A stretch of 43,450 nucleotides of DNA. It comes from a virus. Below the pieces are notes generated by a model. That model did not search any database. It was given only the letters and a program-made list of their open reading frames with translations, and was not told the DNA's origin. Below, one piece after another: positions 7,992-15,180 of this stretch. The stretch's first letter is position 1. Each line of letters opens with the position of its first letter. The stretch covers positions 1 to 43,450 of the IMG/VR virus record IMGVR_UViG_3300044632_001862; one strand, given 5' to 3'. The translations under genes were made by a program, and so were the position numbers.

Positions 7992-8627
7992 ATGAGCGTT
8001 CCTGATCCTGCCATTACCGCCAAGCAGCTTGACGCGATCTTCCCGGGCCGCGGCGATTGGTCGGTGTGGCTGGATGCGGCAATGCAGCGCTATGCCATCA
8101 CCACGCCGCGCCGCGTGGCGCATTTCCTGGCTCAGGTGGGGCATGAAAGTAACGGCCTGACCGTCACGGAAGAGGACCTGTTCTATCGCACCGCCGGCCG
8201 CATCCAGGCGGTATGGCCGCGCCGATTCGCGACGGAGGCTGAGGCTGCGCGCTATGTGCGGGATCCGGAGGCGCTGGCGAATTTGGTCTATGGCGCGCGT
8301 CGAGACCTGGGCAATGTGAAGCCGGGTGACGGATTTGCTTTTCGCGGGCGCGGCCTTATCCAAACCACGGGCCGGCGCAATTTCACGCGGTTGGCTGAGG
8401 TGTATGGCCTGGATACGCCAGAAGCCGCCGCGGCCTGGGCAGCCACGCGCGAAGGTGCGGCGATGTCTGCCGGGTTGTTTTGGGCGGATAACCGGCTGAA
8501 TGATCTGGCGGATCAGGGTGCTGGGGAAATGGTGGAAAGCATTACGTTGCGCGTGAATGGCGGGCGGAATGGGCTGGCGGATCGGCGGGCGATCTACGCC
8601 CGCGCGGCGGCGGTGCTGGGGGCTTGA
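7992..8627 (+). CDS. GH19 chitinase-like endolysin
   Basis: This 211-residue protein belongs to the glycoside hydrolase 19 endolysin group, which cleaves peptidoglycan glycan strands. Visible landmarks are the catalytic Glu in QVGHESNGL (E52), a second acidic pair at EEDLF (60-61), and the substrate-groove motif FRGRGLIQTTGRRNF. ATG 7992 is chosen because a perfect GGAGGT lies four bases upstream. An in-frame ATG at 7947, overlapping Rz1, would add 15 residues (MNWFKRIFAPAPEVK). No signal peptide is evident, so export through a holin is expected. Confidence 0.9.
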   Translation: MSVPDPAITAKQLDAIFPGRGDWSVWLDAAMQRYAITTPRRVAHFLAQVGHESNGLTVTEEDLFYRTAGRIQAVWPRRFATEAEAARYVRDPEALANLVYGARRDLGNVKPGDGFAFRGRGLIQTTGRRNFTRLAEVYGLDTPEAAAAWAATREGAAMSAGLFWADNRLNDLADQGAGEMVESITLRVNGGRNGLADRRAIYARAAAVLGA

Positions 8628-8649
8628 TTGGGCAAGACCTGGGCAGCAA

Positions 8650-8684
8650 AAAGGGGCGCTCAATTCAATTCGATGCGCCCCTTT
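8650..8684 (+). terminator. Stem-loop after the endolysin gene
   Basis: AAAGGGGCGC at 8650-8659 pairs perfectly with GCGCCCCTTT at 8675-8684 around a 15-base loop. It lies 22 bases after the endolysin stop, at the end of the late operon. No long U-tract follows beyond the TTT in the stem, so termination may be weak or assisted. Confidence 0.6.
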
Positions 8685-8847
8685 CAGGAGGTGTTGCCAC
8701 CCTCGCCACTTCATCGCCATTTAAGGCAGGCGCAGACGAATCTGCACCGGAAGGATGTATTTTTAACATTTTTCTGGCGTCAGTGAAATGGTTTATCACT
8801 CCGGAAATTCCGGATAGTTCAGGTGTCAAGCAATCCTTGTCATGTCA

Positions 8848-8875
8848 ACCATTTTCCTGATGCTGGGAAAATGGT
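8848..8875. repeat. 10-bp perfect hairpin in the attachment region
   Basis: ACCATTTTCC (8848-8857) and GGAAAATGGT (8866-8875) form a perfect inverted repeat with an 8-base spacer, about 80 bases from the tRNA-derived core. It could be an integrase arm site or a transcription stop protecting the attachment site. Confidence 0.6.
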
Positions 8876-8955
8876 GGCGCTGGCAGGAAATTGACAAGCG
8901 GCCCGGCGTGATGGCGATTAACGCATTGATTCTGCGCAGCAATTCAGCACAGGCC

Positions 8956-9006
8956 GCGCCCTTGGTAAGGGAGAGGTCGAGAGTTCAATCCTCTCCAACA
9001 GCACCA
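8956..9006 (+). other. Attachment-site core: 3' half of tRNA-Thr(GGT)
   Basis: These bases fold as the 3' half of a tRNA. There is an anticodon loop TTGGTAA with anticodon GGT at 8964-8966, a variable region AGGTC, a T-arm GAGAG-TTCAATC-CTCTC, an acceptor strand CAACAGC, discriminator A and CCA ending at 9006. The D-arm and 5' acceptor strand are not present upstream, so this is not a full tRNA gene. Tyrosine integrases commonly use the 3' half of a tRNA as the crossover identity region. The integrase gene lies 760 bases away. Confidence 0.85.
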
Positions 9007-9140
9007 TGATTTCAAGGGCTTAGCGCGGATATTTTTGCGGCCAACAGGAACAGAATGGCACTAAAAGGCATGAACAAGAACGGAACAGTGGCAAGTTTCT
9101 GACAAATGCCGGGCGGTGCAAATCAGGTTGCGGCAAGCGA

Positions 9141-9761
9141 TCAATTCCGAGGTGATGCGCGTAGGTTGAGCATTTCTGCCTCAATGTCGCGCAGGAAAAT
9201 AAGGGTGTAGCCATTTGATTCAAAAATTTTTTTGACGATGGGCTCCGATGTACCCCGTCCGGTGTAGTGTTCCGCAACGCAGATTTTCACGCCTAAGCGC
9301 TCCATTTGCCGGAGTACCGTGGGAAATTCATCGCCGATTGATGGCTTTATTTCAAGTCCAGTGAAGTCAGTTGGGTCTGAGAAGCTTTCACGGTCCCTCG
9401 TCCAATAATTAATTAAGACATCAATCCCCTTTCTTTCAAAAGAAACCTTGTATTTTAATGGCCGACGATCCTCTATTATGTATCGGCGGCTCAGGCTTAT
9501 GAATGCATCGCAGAACAATGGGTCAAGAAAGCGGGCCTGGATTTTATTGTGTTCTGGGGTTTCGTCTGTCGGGGCTCCGCGACTTAAAAGGGCGGCATGA
9601 AGATCTGAAAAGCGCTCAGCCAGCCAGCTTTGACCCGTCAGCCACTCTACATAGCTTTTGTGATTGTGTAGCAGTTCGGCCACGGTTAGCCCTTGATGCT
9701 TTCCAAAGGTTATGACTTGCTGTGTTGGGTCTTTTGGTTTTTCAAACGAATCACTCATCAT
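9141..9761 (-). CDS. Accessory nuclease: ExoX-C-like domain plus PD-(D/E)XK-like domain
   Basis: This 206-residue protein starts at 9761 or one codon later, behind AAGGA. Residues ~16-60 carry FGKHQGLTVAEL and YVEWL, the pattern of the small domain at the C-terminus of exonuclease X. Residues ~105-195 look like a restriction-endonuclease fold: D114 in KGIDVLI, then LEIK (E137, K139), RQMER (Q152) and a following strand ICVAEHY. Family and residues suggest a DNA nuclease. Base composition is visibly lower in GC than its neighbours. Its place between attachment site and integrase is typical of accessory cargo such as defence genes. The substrate is unknown. Confidence 0.68.
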   Translation of the reverse strand: MMSDSFEKPKDPTQQVITFGKHQGLTVAELLHNHKSYVEWLTGQSWLAERFSDLHAALLSRGAPTDETPEHNKIQARFLDPLFCDAFISLSRRYIIEDRRPLKYKVSFERKGIDVLINYWTRDRESFSDPTDFTGLEIKPSIGDEFPTVLRQMERLGVKICVAEHYTGRGTSEPIVKKIFESNGYTLIFLRDIEAEMLNLRASPRN

Positions 9762-9769
9762 TTTTCCTT

Positions 9770-10819
9770 TCACGCCGCAGCGCGCTTGCTGGGCTTGGTT
9801 AGCCCCAAAAATTTCCGAATCTCCGCAGCCATCGTGCCCGGCACCAGCTTTGTGTAGCGCTCGGTCTGGCTCACGGTTGACCAATCTCCATCGGATTTCA
9901 GCCGCATCAGATCCCGGTGCATCGCGTAGTGCCAGCTCGCCCAAGTGTGCCGCAGGGTGTGAGGGCTAACATCGGCTATGCCGGCGCGCTTGCAGGCGCC
10001 GCGCCAAGCGCTGGCTATCTGCCCGCCGTATAGCCCGCCCGTGTCGGCATAGGCCAGCGGCTGCTTGCCGCGTTTCTTGGCCGGCGGGCGGAACACATGC
10101 CCTTCCCGATGCGGCAGATTGGCCAGGGCTGCCACGGTGCGCGGGGGCAGGCTTGCCACGCGGTCCCGGCCCTGTTTGGTGTCGCGCAGCAGCGCGCGGC
10201 CATGTGTCAGGTCCAGATCGGCCCATTGCAGCGCCAGCGCCTCGCTCAGGCGCGCGCCGGTGCCAAGCAGGAACAGGATCAGCGGCGCCAGGTGCGGCGC
10301 GGCGGCGGCGGTGAGGGAATCGGCCTCGGCCGGGGTGAGCCATCGGGTGCGCTTGACGCCGCTGGCGCCCTTCGGCGCTTCGAAGTTCGGCATATCACAC
10401 CATTGGCGCCGGGCGGCATGGGCCAGCACGGCGCGGATCGGCGTGATCACTTCCCGCAGCTTCGTGGCTGGCTGCGCGCCCGGGCGGCACCGGGCCTGGA
10501 TCACGCGGTCAATGGTGGCTTGGGTGATGTCTGAAAGGCGCTTGCCGGTCAGGCTATCCAACAGGCGCAGCAGCCGGGCGTTTTCCGCGGCGCTACGCTG
10601 CGCTGCGTCCAAATAGGAATTGACGGCCTGATCCCAGGTAACTACCGCCCGCGCGCCGAAAATGGCACCACGGTACAGGCTGGCTTCGAGTTCGGCCCTT
10701 GCTTCTTCCGCGAGCCTGCGGTCAGACGTACGCGCAGATTGCCTGATCCGCTGCCCGGCAACGGTCCCGGTGATTTGCCAAGCGCCTGTGGCGCCGCTGC
10801 GGGTGAGCGAGAGGGGCAT
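9770..10819 (-). CDS. int: Tyrosine-type phage integrase
   Basis: This 349-residue recombinase has a basic N-terminal arm-binding region (residues ~8-55), a SAM-like core-binding domain (60-140), and a catalytic domain. The catalytic residues are R190 (GTGARLSEAL), K215, H287 and R290 (HTLRHTWASW) and nucleophile Y322 (ERYTKL). It would recombine the tRNA-Thr-derived attachment site at 8956-9006. The start at 10819 is supported by the typical N-terminal motif WQITGTVAGQRIRQS. Its first 178 bases overlap the excisionase-like frame. Confidence 0.95.
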   Translation of the reverse strand: MPLSLTRSGATGAWQITGTVAGQRIRQSARTSDRRLAEEARAELEASLYRGAIFGARAVVTWDQAVNSYLDAAQRSAAENARLLRLLDSLTGKRLSDITQATIDRVIQARCRPGAQPATKLREVITPIRAVLAHAARRQWCDMPNFEAPKGASGVKRTRWLTPAEADSLTAAAAPHLAPLILFLLGTGARLSEALALQWADLDLTHGRALLRDTKQGRDRVASLPPRTVAALANLPHREGHVFRPPAKKRGKQPLAYADTGGLYGGQIASAWRGACKRAGIADVSPHTLRHTWASWHYAMHRDLMRLKSDGDWSTVSQTERYTKLVPGTMAAEIRKFLGLTKPSKRAAA

Positions 10820-10983
10820 CTGATCGCGGCTTCCAGTTGCAGGATAGCGGCGGTGTCATACCGCACCGCTCGGCCAGCCTTGAGGATGGGGATTGAATGC
10901 TCTTTCTCCAAATCTGCCAAGTGACGGGCGGTGATTTGGAAGCGATCGGCAACCTGGGGGCGGGTGAGAAGGCGGTCAGTCAT
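10642..10983 (-). CDS. Excisionase-like HTH protein overlapping integrase
   Basis: This 113-residue frame begins MTDRLLTRPQVADRF, and its first ~55 residues are a winged/MerR-like helix-turn-helix of the excisionase (HTH_17) type. The remaining half is low-complexity and basic, and lies entirely within the 5' end of the integrase gene in another frame. The functional part is probably the N-terminal domain. A role in directing excision fits its place directly upstream of the integrase, but it may instead be a transcription factor. Confidence 0.7.
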   Translation of the reverse strand: MTDRLLTRPQVADRFQITARHLADLEKEHSIPILKAGRAVRYDTAAILQLEAAIRCPSRSPAAAPQALGKSPGPLPGSGSGNLRVRLTAGSRKKQGPNSKPACTVVPFSARGR

Positions 10984-11215
10984 GCGCCACCGCCCTTGCC
11001 CGTAGCGCGGCGGCGGTTTCTTTGTAGACAGCGCCAAATGGTGGCGGCACGTTCTTTTCGCCGTTCCGGTCGCGCCACCAAGCGCGCTTTTCGTTCCCGC
11101 GCTTTTTGAATGTCCAGCCGAGTGCGTATGCGATGTCTGAATCAAGCACGCGATCCGGCCCGGCTGCCTGTTCGCAGCGGTCGGCAAGGGCGAGTAGAGT
11201 GGCGGGGTCAGTCAT
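10976..11215 (-). CDS. Small phage protein, ABA-sandwich-like
   Basis: This 79-residue protein begins MTDPATLLALADRCEQA and contains DSDIAYALGW, a pattern common in small phage proteins with the ABA-sandwich domain. Function is unknown. ATG 11215 has AAGGTG seven bases upstream. It overlaps the stop of the preceding gene in the leftward operon and the start of the excisionase-like gene. Confidence 0.65.
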   Translation of the reverse strand: MTDPATLLALADRCEQAAGPDRVLDSDIAYALGWTFKKRGNEKRAWWRDRNGEKNVPPPFGAVYKETAAALRARAVAHD

Positions 11216-11651
11216 TGGTTTCACCTTTCTCTGCCGCTTTCAGCATTGCGCGCCAGCATCGCCGGGCGTTCTCGCTTGGGCTTGGATAGGTCTGCCCCGG
11301 GTGAACCTCGGTTGTCTTGGTCTCTGCCATAAAGTCCAAGGCGGCTTGCAGGCAGGCTTTTATCATCGCGGGTGTCGGCTCACGCGGCACCAGCACCATG
11401 TCGGGCGGCGCATCGGATAGCGCGCGGATGGCGGCTGTTATGATTTCTGGCTTTTCGCCGGCCATCTCTCGCAAGTCCTGCAAAATGGCAAAGCGCCACG
11501 CCTCCGGTGTGTTTGGTCGAATGACCATAGATTGATATTTTTCAATCATCCCCCGCGCCGCTTCTGCCAGCGCGCTATCCCGCGCCGCTTCCATCAGCGC
11601 ATCGGTATCGTGGTTCAACTCGGCAAGCCATTCTTTGTGGGCGGCGGTCAT
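11208..11651 (-). CDS. Hypothetical phage protein (147 aa)
   Basis: ATG 11651 overlaps the upstream gene stop. The C-terminal half carries the motif VPREPTPAMIKACLQAALDF and later RRCWRAMLKA, a short module found at the end of many phage accessory proteins. The N-terminal half is helical and charged. No enzymatic residues stand out. Confidence 0.6.
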   Translation of the reverse strand: MTAAHKEWLAELNHDTDALMEAARDSALAEAARGMIEKYQSMVIRPNTPEAWRFAILQDLREMAGEKPEIITAAIRALSDAPPDMVLVPREPTPAMIKACLQAALDFMAETKTTEVHPGQTYPSPSENARRCWRAMLKAAEKGETND

Positions 11652-12073
11652 AGCCCGGCCTCCGTCATTGCATCCGCCGCGGCTTTCAGGGCCGCGACCA
11701 TGCGTTGAAACTCGGCGCCATCGTGCGGGGCGAGGCTGAATGAGATGTGCGCGCACATGGGTATGTTGTATTTGCCGCCTTTCGGTGCCGGCCAAATCTC
11801 GCCATCAAGATTGGCACTTGTCGTCCATGCGTCGTGGTTGACATCATTGGCGGCGTTTTGACGATATGTTTTCCACTCAATCCGGTGCGGTGCCAGCGCC
11901 CGCTTCATGTGGGATTCGAGCTTTTGATACGGGCGATTTCCAAGCGCGCCGAGCATTTTGCATTGCGCTTCGTATTCAGCGCGGGCGACGCGTTCCGCCG
12001 CTTTGGCCTTGCGGTATCCGCTAGTGTCGCGCGTTTTCAGGGTTTCGATTGCTTCGTTGATGGCTTTATTCAT
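11648..12073 (-). CDS. Hypothetical phage protein (141 aa)
   Basis: This protein starts MNKAINEAIETLK with a helical, Lys/Ala/Glu-rich N-terminus and a mixed C-terminal domain. Its start lies in the sequence GGTGAAGCCATGAA, which recurs at the start of the gene at 16345. It is coupled by overlap to both neighbours. I do not recognise a family. Confidence 0.6.
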   Translation of the reverse strand: MNKAINEAIETLKTRDTSGYRKAKAAERVARAEYEAQCKMLGALGNRPYQKLESHMKRALAPHRIEWKTYRQNAANDVNHDAWTTSANLDGEIWPAPKGGKYNIPMCAHISFSLAPHDGAEFQRMVAALKAAADAMTEAGL

Positions 12074-12795
12074 GGCTTCACCCTTTCAAAGCTGATCACC
12101 CATACCCAGGGGTTTGCGTCCCATGCGCCGGGGCCGTTGATTTCATGCCAAAGGCGCGCGAAACCCCGACGCCACGTTGGAGGTTGACGATACCGAACCG
12201 TGTCATTGTCATCCTCATCTAGCCATGATGGAGAGACGCCTTCCGCCTTCGCATCATCTTCAGAAATATCCTGCAACCGCTCCACGCGAATATCCGTGAT
12301 GCGAAGCGTGATGCGGCTTGCCCATCGCGGCATGTGGATTGAGGGGCGCCACTTTGGCACTTCTGGACCATTGCCCTCGTCGGCTGGCCATTCGCCCGGA
12401 CGATCCGTGCAGCCAGGCGGCAGATCGGCCCGATACTCAATCTCGCATTGCCTTAGCGGCACTGGCTCGTCCGCAGGCCAGGCCGCTCCCCAAGTTTCCC
12501 GCACCCAAAGCGTATCGCCGGGCTGGCCGTAACGGCAGCGAAACTCCCGGCCCATCCGATTATCCGGCGTCCACCAGCACCACATCGCGCTCATGCCGCG
12601 AGGGTTCTGTGGCGTTTTTTTCTCGCTGCAATAGGCGTCAAGATATGGCGCCGGATGCAAGCGCTCGTGGTTTGGGTAAATAGCGTTTGCTGGGGGCGGC
12701 GGCAGGTTTGTGGCAATCCGCCGCGTTTGGGTTTTCCGGCCATCCAGTATGGCGCGCACCATCTCGGCAGAAAATAGAATTGGGCGGTCAGTCAT
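12070..12795 (-). CDS. ASCH/PUA-like domain phage protein
   Basis: This 241-residue protein begins RPILFSAEMVRAILDGRKTQTRR after MTD. That motif marks a widespread phage protein related to ASCH (PUA-like) domains. GDTLWVRETW and ITLRITDIRVERLQDISEDDAKAEG are also characteristic. ASCH folds bind RNA or modified nucleotides, and the phage family has no settled function. ATG 12795 sits in the shared start sequence ATGACTGACCGCC. A longer in-frame start at 12831 overlaps the neighbouring gene and is less likely. Confidence 0.78.
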   Translation of the reverse strand: MTDRPILFSAEMVRAILDGRKTQTRRIATNLPPPPANAIYPNHERLHPAPYLDAYCSEKKTPQNPRGMSAMWCWWTPDNRMGREFRCRYGQPGDTLWVRETWGAAWPADEPVPLRQCEIEYRADLPPGCTDRPGEWPADEGNGPEVPKWRPSIHMPRWASRITLRITDIRVERLQDISEDDAKAEGVSPSWLDEDDNDTVRYRQPPTWRRGFARLWHEINGPGAWDANPWVWVISFERVKP

Positions 12796-13447
12796 TGGGC
12801 TTCCCCATTTGGGAAATCGGCGGCAAGCCATGCACCTGATCGCCTTCCACCCATAGGCGGATAAGCATGGCGAGAAGCTGCGTCATTTCCTTCGCCACAT
12901 TCTCAGATGTCTCGCGCTTCTCGGCGCAGTGAATCGCCGCTTTGACTACTTCGCCAGCCTCCTCCGCGATCTTGCTGATCACGTAGTTTGGCTGGGGAAA
13001 GCGCTTCATGGCCTTTGTGGCCTCGACGTGCGCTTGCCTGACTAAAATGCCGAAGCTGTATATCCGCTCCAGTTGGTCTTCCGTGTCGCTAATCGCTTCC
13101 CGCACCGCTGCCTTAGTGAATCCTGCATTCAGAAACCGGCAGGCGGCAACAAACCATGTGGGCTCCTTCTCCTTATCCCCGTTTTGTTCCACGGCTACCT
13201 GCAAAATGCCGATGAGTTGATTCCTTTCGGCTAGAATCTTTGCCGCGCGGGTTTCCGCCTCTTTTTGCTGCCTGATGTATTCGTTAATCGTGCAGTCATC
13301 ATCATCCTGCGGGCGGCATGGGATGGTAAAGCGTGGGCGGTCGCAGGCGGGTAACACCAACCCGTCCCGCCGAAAGGCGCCTTTGATCAGCCTGCGTGCG
13401 GCTTCTCTTGCTTGGTCATGTGAAATGCGGCCTTCTTGCTCATCCAT
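12788..13447 (-). CDS. MazG-like helical protein
   Basis: This 219-residue, mostly helical protein has at its C-terminus YVISKIAEEAGEVVKAAIH followed by NVAKEMTQLLAMLIRLW. That spacing resembles the EExxE and ExxD helices of MazG-like NTP pyrophosphohydrolases. The last Asp appears replaced by Gln (EMTQ), so activity is uncertain. Such enzymes remove nucleoside triphosphates or the ppGpp signal during infection. The N-terminal 140 residues are not recognised. Start ATG 13447 overlaps the previous stop. Confidence 0.55.
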   Translation of the reverse strand: MDEQEGRISHDQAREAARRLIKGAFRRDGLVLPACDRPRFTIPCRPQDDDDCTINEYIRQQKEAETRAAKILAERNQLIGILQVAVEQNGDKEKEPTWFVAACRFLNAGFTKAAVREAISDTEDQLERIYSFGILVRQAHVEATKAMKRFPQPNYVISKIAEEAGEVVKAAIHCAEKRETSENVAKEMTQLLAMLIRLWVEGDQVHGLPPISQMGKPND

Positions 13448-14298
13448 CACGCGGCTTCCTTCTGTTGTTCGCGATACACCGCGTGAAGGCGCCACGCTTC
13501 GCGAAGGTAGATTCCAAGCGCGCCGCTGACTGTCGCGGGGCTTTCGCCGCGCGCAAAGCGTTTCATCGCCTGTTCTTCAATGCGCGCCCATTTCGCCAGC
13601 ACGTTGGCTTCCTGTTCCTCAATCGTCAGGGGGCGCGGCGCGGGTTCGGGTGTGTTGGCTTCCAGGGGCGGGCGTGGCCTGGCTGCGCGGGATGCGCGTG
13701 GTGCGGGTGGGGTGCGCACCAGCCCGGCGCTTTTGATGCCCAGCCGCACTGCCGCGCTGCGCACGGTTTTCAGGCTGCTGATGGCCGGGCCGGGCATGTA
13801 TTGCAGCGCGACAAGCAGTTGCGCCGGCGGGATGCGTCCGTAGTTTTCGCGCAGGAAGGATGTCCGCAATTCTGTCCAGGTGCCTTGATTGGGGCCGGAT
13901 TTGCGCGGGCGTTCGGCGAGATAGCCAAGTTCCTGAGCTTTGTCCCGCATGGATCGCCGGTTGCGCACTGCCGGGCCGGGCAGGGCGTTCAGCCTTTCCA
14001 GCAAATCATCATCCGGGATCAGGTTGATCAGGTTGTGTAGTAGTTCCTTTCGCTGATCGGTCCAGGTGCGGGCCTTGGCGGTTTGCTTTTTTGCGCGCAT
14101 CCAGCCTTCGGGCCGTTTGAGTCCCATCACGCGGGCCTTGTCTATCACTGCTTGAGCGCTGGCGACGGGGTAGGCGCAGGGCATGGTGTTCAGCCGCGCC
14201 ATGATGGCGCTGGCGTCCCTGCCCGCTTCCCAGTCTTCCTTCAGTGCCGCGCAGCGTTCAGGCGTGAAGACGATGCGGCCATTGCCGGGGTGAGTCAT
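13447..14298 (-). CDS. Protein with three tandem GcrA/SANT-like HTH repeats
   Basis: This 283-residue protein contains three diverged ~55-residue repeats. Each starts with an aromatic-Thr-x-x-Arg motif and ends near a GL or LG (about residues 10-65, 75-130 and 138-192). The pattern is like the GcrA or SANT/Myb DNA-binding helix bundle. A Pro/Arg/Ala-rich linker follows, then a C-terminal helical segment with RFARGESPATVSGALGIY. DNA binding is likely. Neither an enzyme motif nor a known regulator name is evident. Confidence 0.6.
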   Translation of the reverse strand: MTHPGNGRIVFTPERCAALKEDWEAGRDASAIMARLNTMPCAYPVASAQAVIDKARVMGLKRPEGWMRAKKQTAKARTWTDQRKELLHNLINLIPDDDLLERLNALPGPAVRNRRSMRDKAQELGYLAERPRKSGPNQGTWTELRTSFLRENYGRIPPAQLLVALQYMPGPAISSLKTVRSAAVRLGIKSAGLVRTPPAPRASRAARPRPPLEANTPEPAPRPLTIEEQEANVLAKWARIEEQAMKRFARGESPATVSGALGIYLREAWRLHAVYREQQKEAA

Positions 14299-14912
14299 TA
14301 TTTTTTCTCCCCCTCACCAAAAAGCGTTCTGTTCGTTCTTTCGGTAAGTTGAAAGCCGCGCCTCTCTGCGCTAATCGCGCCGCCTAATTGAAATTTTTCA
14401 TTAGGCTTATAAAGTTTCGTCGGAAGCTTGCCGTCGCGCCATGCGGCCTGCACCGCCTTTGAGGTTCGACCGTAAATGCGGCCTGCTTCTTTCGGGCTCA
14501 CCCCTTGATCCAGAAGGCCCGCCACACCTTCACATTCTGCCGGCGTCCAAGCCTTCCCTTTTCTGGAAATGCCGCGTGCGTGTGTAAGTGGTGCGGCGGG
14601 CGGCGGCTCACCCCTCAGCTTGTAATAAGAATCAAGGTCTATAAGTCCGTCTTCGCCGACCAGCCGGTGTTCCCGTGCGTCGCGCGATACTGTCGAAACT
14701 GAAACGCCCGCCCGTGTCGCGATCTCGGTCATGTTGAATCGCCGGCGTGGTTGGTCGATCGCTGGTCTTGAGGGGTGGTTTGGCGTGCTAATCGTGTTTG
14801 CTTGGCCGGTATCTTCAGAAACAAAAGCGGCCATTTCGCGCGCAAGTTTAAGCGCTTGCTCTGGGTCTGCGTTTTTGCTGAAGGCCATGCGCAAGATTTC
14901 CATCTTGTCCAT
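14298..14912 (-). CDS. Two-HTH DNA-binding protein
   Basis: This 204-residue protein has a helix-turn-helix near residues 58-85 (NMTEIATRAGVSVSTVSRDA). A second DNA-binding-like segment lies near 120-165 (WTPAECEGVAGLLDQGVSPKEAGRIYGRTSKAV), which resembles the GcrA-type bundle. It may control the leftward operon. ATG 14912 has AAGGAAA upstream. Its TAA overlaps the ATG of the next gene by one base. Confidence 0.65.
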   Translation of the reverse strand: MDKMEILRMAFSKNADPEQALKLAREMAAFVSEDTGQANTISTPNHPSRPAIDQPRRRFNMTEIATRAGVSVSTVSRDAREHRLVGEDGLIDLDSYYKLRGEPPPAAPLTHARGISRKGKAWTPAECEGVAGLLDQGVSPKEAGRIYGRTSKAVQAAWRDGKLPTKLYKPNEKFQLGGAISAERRGFQLTERTNRTLFGEGEKK

Positions 14913-14951
14913 TTTTCTTTCCTTGTCTTGTTTGCTTGTTTTTCGTTATGT

Positions 14952-15170
14952 TCAGGTGTTCTGTTGGGCTGGGGGCGCCATAACCATTCGGCGGAGGCTG
15001 TCGCCATCCACCATGCAGCGCCCGCCGCACCGGAATAGGCGAAGCTTGCCTTCCGCCCCGCGTCGGCGAAGCGTGATTGTGCTTAGGCCGCAGAGGCGGG
15101 CGGCTTGCTGTAGGGTGTAGGAAAGCGCGGTAGCCAGTGGCGCCGGCGCATCCTTGCGAAGCTTGGGCAT
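14952..15170 (-). CDS. Small HTH_17-like DNA-binding protein
   Basis: This 72-residue protein carries SYTLQQAARLCGLSTITLRRRGAEGKLR, cut here as LQQAARLCGLSTITLRRRG. This is a MerR/excisionase-type helix-turn-helix followed by a wing. It could be a second excisionase or a small regulator. ATG 15170 has AGGAAC upstream. A 40-base gap separates its stop from the next gene, one of the few gaps in this operon. Confidence 0.68.
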   Translation of the reverse strand: MPKLRKDAPAPLATALSYTLQQAARLCGLSTITLRRRGAEGKLRLFRCGGRCMVDGDSLRRMVMAPPAQQNT

Positions 15171-15180
15171 CGGGTGTTCC

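Larger units (their letters stand above)
8628..9140. other. Non-coding attachment region between lysis block and integrase side
   Basis: No convincing gene lies in these 513 bases. The region holds a stem with no U-tract just after the endolysin, a 10-bp hairpin at 8848-8875, several short inverted repeats (for example around GGAAATTCCGG at 8801-8812), and the tRNA-Thr-derived core. This is the expected position of attP and its integrase arm sites. The arm sites cannot be assigned by eye. Confidence 0.7.

Noticed and set aside
6686-8023. 445-codon minus-strand frame over the lysis block
   Set aside because: Runs antisense through kinase, Rz, Rz1 and endolysin genes that have strong family evidence.
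8624-8860. Open frame just after the endolysin
   Set aside because: Starts at ATT-like or weak codons, covers the terminator stem and has no recognisable pattern.
8900-9006. Complete tRNA-Thr gene
   Set aside because: Only the 3' half folds; the D-arm and 5' acceptor strand are absent, so it is an attachment-site remnant.
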